This document shows positions 5,810 to 8,422 of a stretch of DNA of 8,422 bases, in pieces. The notes below the pieces were generated by a model, which made no database searches, was not told the origin of the DNA, and was given only the letters and a program-made list of their open reading frames with translations. Source of the DNA: an uncultured Clostridia bacterium. GTDB lineage: Bacteria; Bacillota; Clostridia; Christensenellales; UBA1242. A program made the translations under genes and the position numbers. Positions within the stretch are counted from its first letter, which is position 1. Every line of letters begins with the position of its first letter. The DNA lies in contig CAMOCI010000024.1 of the NCBI GenBank assembly GCA_946610635.1, forward strand, positions 1 through 8,422, read 5' to 3'.

Positions 5810-6814
5810 TCAATCCTCCAAAAGTTTAACCTCTGGCTCTGGTATAAAGCCATAAGCATCATAAACTTTTTGTTGGATATATTTTATCAATAATAAACAA
5901 TCTTGGCAAGTTGCTGACGCAATATTTACAATAAAACCTGCATGTTTTTTGCTAATTTCAGCTCCACCGATTCTATAACCCTTTAAACCTAAGTCATCAA
6001 TCAACTTGCTAACTGGCTCAAAATTTAAATTTCTTTTAAAAACACTACCAAAAGAAAGATTGCTATATGGCTGAGTTGATAAACGCTTATTAAAATAATC
6101 CTGCTGCAATTTTTCAATTTTATTACTAGTACTATATTGCAAATTAAATTTTACACCCAAAACAATTAGATTGCTATTTTGAATTATGCTTTGTCTGTAT
6201 GCAAAATTCATATTTATTCTTTTTATTTTTTTAATCTTACCATTATTATAAACTTTTACGTATTCAACAAAGTCACCTATATTTTTGTTAAACGCACCAG
6301 CATTCATACAAATTGCACCACCAATTGAACCCGGAATTCCATAAGCAAATTCCAAACCACCCAACTCAAGTTCTTTTAATAATTTACAAAACTCAAAAAG
6401 TCCCATTCCTGTTTGCACATAAATTGATTTTGCTAATTTTGTATTTTGGCTATTAAAATAATTATTACAAGACAACTTATCACATATAACTGTTTTATTT
6501 TTCTTCTTTTTTAATATTTGATTAAAGTAATTTTGAACTTTATATTTTTTTAGTTTTTTTGTACAAATAACAACGCCATTATAACCGTTATCACTTGCAA
6601 GAGTATTTGTTCCATTACCTAAAATATAAAACTTTTGTTGTATACTTATTAAATAGTTAAGTAGTTTAACAAATTGTTTTTCAGTTTTAACGTATGCAAA
6701 AAAAGTTGCATTACCACCAATTTTTATGCTTGTGTGATTTTTTATTGGCTCATTTAATACGTAATTAATTTTATTAATTTTTAAAAAATTTACAATATTT
6801 TTATAATTTTTCAT
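5810..6814 (-). CDS. murB: UDP-N-acetylenolpyruvoylglucosamine reductase (type IIb-like)
   Basis: FAD enzyme that reduces UDP-GlcNAc-enolpyruvate to UDP-MurNAc with NADPH, the second committed step of peptidoglycan synthesis, in the cytoplasm. The 334 residues show SIKIGGNATFF (29-39), FAD-binding ILGNGTNTL (64-72), GLEFAYGIPGSIGGAICMNA (153-172), FAYRQS (204-209, R207), LSFGSVFKR (253-261, proton-donor S257) and PEPEVKLL (325-332, catalytic E328), followed by two residues. The fold is the shorter type II without the type I extra domain. Oddly, a Lys/Asn-rich insertion of about 35 residues (roughly 95-130, with KKKKNK and two cysteines) lies between GVVICTKKL and the VQTGMGLFE segment, where relatives have a short loop. 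No ribosome site is visible before the ATG. It heads the unit murB-PHP-whiA. Confidence 0.95.
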   Translation of the reverse strand: MKNYKNIVNFLKINKINYVLNEPIKNHTSIKIGGNATFFAYVKTEKQFVKLLNYLISIQQKFYILGNGTNTLASDNGYNGVVICTKKLKKYKVQNYFNQILKKKKNKTVICDKLSCNNYFNSQNTKLAKSIYVQTGMGLFEFCKLLKELELGGLEFAYGIPGSIGGAICMNAGAFNKNIGDFVEYVKVYNNGKIKKIKRINMNFAYRQSIIQNSNLIVLGVKFNLQYSTSNKIEKLQQDYFNKRLSTQPYSNLSFGSVFKRNLNFEPVSKLIDDLGLKGYRIGGAEISKKHAGFIVNIASATCQDCLLLIKYIQQKVYDAYGFIPEPEVKLLED

Positions 6815-6861
6815 AATTTTTAACCGTTTTTTATTGTTTTTTAAATATTTTTTTTAATATT

Positions 6862-6890
6862 ATTATAAAATTTAAGTATTTTAAGATAAA
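6862..6890 (-). promoter_or_regulatory. Possible promoter upstream of murB
   Basis: A perfect -10 TATAAT (6862-6867, minus strand) lies in the 122-base gap before murB, giving a leader of about 40 bases. The -35 is poor (TTTATC at 6885-6890, 17-base spacing). The whole gap is almost purely A and T, so such boxes can arise by chance. The same gap holds a 27-base imperfect AT-only palindrome (6900-6926) with no T-run, so I see no convincing terminator for the upstream gene. Confidence 0.25.
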
Positions 6891-6936
6891 TTAATTTTTA
6901 AATAATATTTATATAAATAATTATTTGTTTTTAAAA

Positions 6937-8028
6937 TTATTTTTTTATTGTTACATTAAAACTTTCATCTTTAAAACTTTGTAATTGTTGAATATTTGTA
7001 AAAGCACTAACAGAAGATAATTGATTTGATAAAACATTTTCAAACTCAACATAAATTCCGTTATCATATAATTTTGTATTTTTTAATGTGGAAAACAAAT
7101 TATAATCTTTTAGTTTTTGCTGTGTATCTTTTGATATGATTTGGCTAACAAATTGTGTGCATAATTTTTGTTCTATCTCTTTACATCTAAAAACTGAAAT
7201 ATATTGTACTAAATCCGTGTATCCACCTAAAAATGAAAATGTCGCATTTAAAAGTAGTCCTTTTTGTTGCCTGTTGTAACATCTATAAACATCTCTTTGA
7301 GTGCCAAGCAAAACATCGAAGTTGCCTTTTAAAAACTTGTCATAAGCATCATAACTATCAAGTGAAGTATCATTATAAAAATTTGATATTTGCATATTGT
7401 TTTTTTGCAATGCTTTTAATGGATTTGTTGCTCCTTTTAACCCAACACCAAAAAGATTAGAATTATTTTTTTTGTTATTTTCAATTTCTTGATTAGAATT
7501 TATTATCGCATAACCACCCAAGATATAAGGTACTGCAACCTGTTTTGATGCAAACTTACCAAAGCCACATAAATCTGTTCTGACATTTTCTGCATCCAAA
7601 TCAACTAGTTCATTAACAAAACTATCGCCAACCCCAACACCAAAACTTATAATATTTGGTTTTTTGCCAAGCTTTATGTTTAAGTCAAATTGCTCTAAGT
7701 TCATTGTTTTGATAATAATATAAGTGCCTTTATGTTTTTTTTCAAAGTTAATTGCTTCTCTCTCTAATAATGCACCACGACTAACGCTTCCGCCCTCAAA
7801 AGTTTCTACATGCCATAGTTCTAAAATACCTTGATACTCATAACTTTCTGCCCTATTAACCTTTGATTCCGCATCGAGTAAGTTTGGTAATAATGTAAAA
7901 GGTGCAGTTATTACAAAAAACGCAATACAAACACTCAAAGTAAGTTGCATAAGCCCAAAAAAAGTTTTTTTTAATACTTTTTTGGAACTTGTTTTAACTT
8001 TAATATTTTCAGTCTTCTTTATTTTCAT
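6937..8028 (-). CDS. Membrane-anchored extracellular solute-binding-like protein
   Basis: Exported protein of 363 residues resembling family 1 substrate-binding proteins of sugar ABC transporters. A Lys-rich start (1-22) is followed by one hydrophobic segment (23-50) that acts as signal anchor or signal peptide; no lipobox is present. The outer part begins with GILELWHVETFEGG (67-80), then LLEREAINFEKKHKG (87-101), KKPNIISFGVGVGD (122-135), VAVPYILGGYAIINS (164-178), LLGTQRDVYR (240-249) and YTDLVQYISVF (270-280), all typical of the binding-protein fold. The start at 8028 fits a normal signal region; an in-frame ATG at 8058 would add ten residues, and neither has a clear ribosome site. The extended -10 at 8072-8080 would allow either. 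No permease or ATPase gene lies next to it, so the ligand is unknown. It may act with a transporter encoded elsewhere or as a sensor. It is upstream of murB on the same strand. Confidence 0.75.
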   Translation of the reverse strand: MKIKKTENIKVKTSSKKVLKKTFFGLMQLTLSVCIAFFVITAPFTLLPNLLDAESKVNRAESYEYQGILELWHVETFEGGSVSRGALLEREAINFEKKHKGTYIIIKTMNLEQFDLNIKLGKKPNIISFGVGVGDSFVNELVDLDAENVRTDLCGFGKFASKQVAVPYILGGYAIINSNQEIENNKKNNSNLFGVGLKGATNPLKALQKNNMQISNFYNDTSLDSYDAYDKFLKGNFDVLLGTQRDVYRCYNRQQKGLLLNATFSFLGGYTDLVQYISVFRCKEIEQKLCTQFVSQIISKDTQQKLKDYNLFSTLKNTKLYDNGIYVEFENVLSNQLSSVSAFTNIQQLQSFKDESFNVTIKK

Positions 8029-8071
8029 ACAACTATTTATATGCTTTAAACATACCAAAAATAAGCAATAA

Positions 8072-8080
8072 ATTATATCA
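8072..8080 (-). promoter_or_regulatory. Extended -10 promoter of the solute-binding-like gene
   Basis: The minus strand reads TGATATAAT, a perfect extended -10 (TGn plus TATAAT), which needs no strong -35, and none is evident. The predicted transcript start is about 8065, giving a leader of about 7 bases to the ATG at 8058 or about 37 bases to 8028. It lies between the upstream terminator (8149-8175) and the gene, as expected for a separate transcription unit. Confidence 0.6.
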
Positions 8081-8148
8081 CCAAATATTGTAAATATGTT
8101 GTAGAAACAAAATAATATATTATTAAACTAAAAAAGTACACAAACTTT

Positions 8149-8175
8149 AAAAAAATGCTAGTTATTACTAGCATT
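8149..8175 (-). terminator. Intrinsic terminator after the partial gene
   Basis: On the minus strand AATGCTAGT, loop AATA and ACTAGCATT make a perfect 9-base stem (8154-8175), running into seven T (8149-8155, overlapping the stem end). The stop codon TAA of the partial gene (8174-8176) overlaps the stem. This is the strongest terminator in the window. Confidence 0.85.
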
Positions 8176-8422
8176 ATTTGTATAATTTTTCTATTTTATT
8201 TTTTAGTTCTCCAAAAACAAATTGAATAGACCTGAATTTTTTAGATAATTCATCAAACGCGGTAACAAGTGCACTGATTATTTTTAAATCTTGATATTTT
8301 GTAGAATATTTGATTGTGCTTAAAATATATAAAAGTTCTTCTCTAAAATATGGTTTTAAGTGTCTTTCAGCATAAACTGAACTTTCAACATTTTCGCAAA
8401 TATCGCATATATCTTTCCAAGC
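8174..8422 (-). CDS. C-terminal part of an unrecognised protein
   Basis: An open frame enters from the window edge and runs 82 codons to TAA at 8174-8176. The visible residues begin AWKDICDICENVESS and end in ELKNKIEKLYK. The segment is charged and predicted mostly helical, with a CDIC pair near its start (visible residues 6-9) and no membrane segment. Codon use resembles the neighbouring genes, and the stop sits at a strong terminator, both of which support a real gene. I do not recognise the family and give no function. It is a separate transcription unit from the downstream solute-binding-like gene, which has its own promoter. Confidence 0.7.
   Translation of the reverse strand, partial: AWKDICDICENVESSVYAERHLKPYFREELLYILSTIKYSTKYQDLKIISALVTAFDELSKKFRSIQFVFGELKNKIEKLYK

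Noticed and set aside
5810..5812. Alternative genetic code with TGA read as tryptophan
   Set aside because: TGA ends murB exactly after its expected C-terminal PEPEVKLL motif and directly before the PHP start, so it acts as stop.
6900..6926. Terminator after the solute-binding-like gene
   Set aside because: It is an imperfect palindrome made only of A and T, with no T-run after it on the minus strand. This is expected by chance in such sequence.
1..8422. CRISPR arrays, tRNA/rRNA genes, insertion sequences, phage attachment sites
   Set aside because: I found no regularly spaced repeats, no cloverleaf-like or rRNA-like GC-richer blocks and no transposase or integrase frames.

Overview
The window is AT-rich and compact. 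Standard code fits, since TGA is a real stop at the murB/PHP junction. WhiA, a type IIb-like MurB, AGGAGG-type ribosome sites and short T-tract terminators point to a low-GC Bacillota, probably an uncultured Clostridia-like, host-associated lineage. The lineage is inferred from gene families and base composition only. I see no mobile element, RNA gene or CRISPR array, and no gene-free stretch longer than about 300 bases.

Left part (1-1260, minus strand): a membrane-anchored XRE-type regulator (643-1224) is followed 45 bases later by the ATPase of a LolD/MacB-type ABC transporter (597 down to the window edge, incomplete). The regulator's promoter contains a perfect 9+5+9 inverted repeat, and the predicted transcript starts at about the ATG, which suggests a leaderless, self-controlled unit.

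Middle part (1416-3831, plus strand): two genes overlap by 14 bases. The first is a small membrane protein resembling CrtO, the staphyloxanthin glycosyl-carotenoid acyltransferase. The second is a 607-residue fusion of a family 8 glycosyltransferase with a PlsC-type acyltransferase. Together they look like a small locus that glycosylates and acylates a lipid or envelope molecule. No carotenoid genes are visible. This is the most interesting part of the window. A terminator whose stem includes the stop codon ends it and may also serve the convergent whiA unit.

Right part (3968-8422, minus strand): murB, a PHP-domain phosphoesterase and whiA form an operon-like run. It resembles the known Clostridia cluster murB-PHP-rapZ-yvcK-whiA, but with rapZ and yvcK missing. 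Upstream of murB is a membrane-anchored solute-binding-like protein with no transporter partner, read from an extended -10 promoter. At the window end is the C-terminus of an unrecognised protein, closed by a strong terminator.
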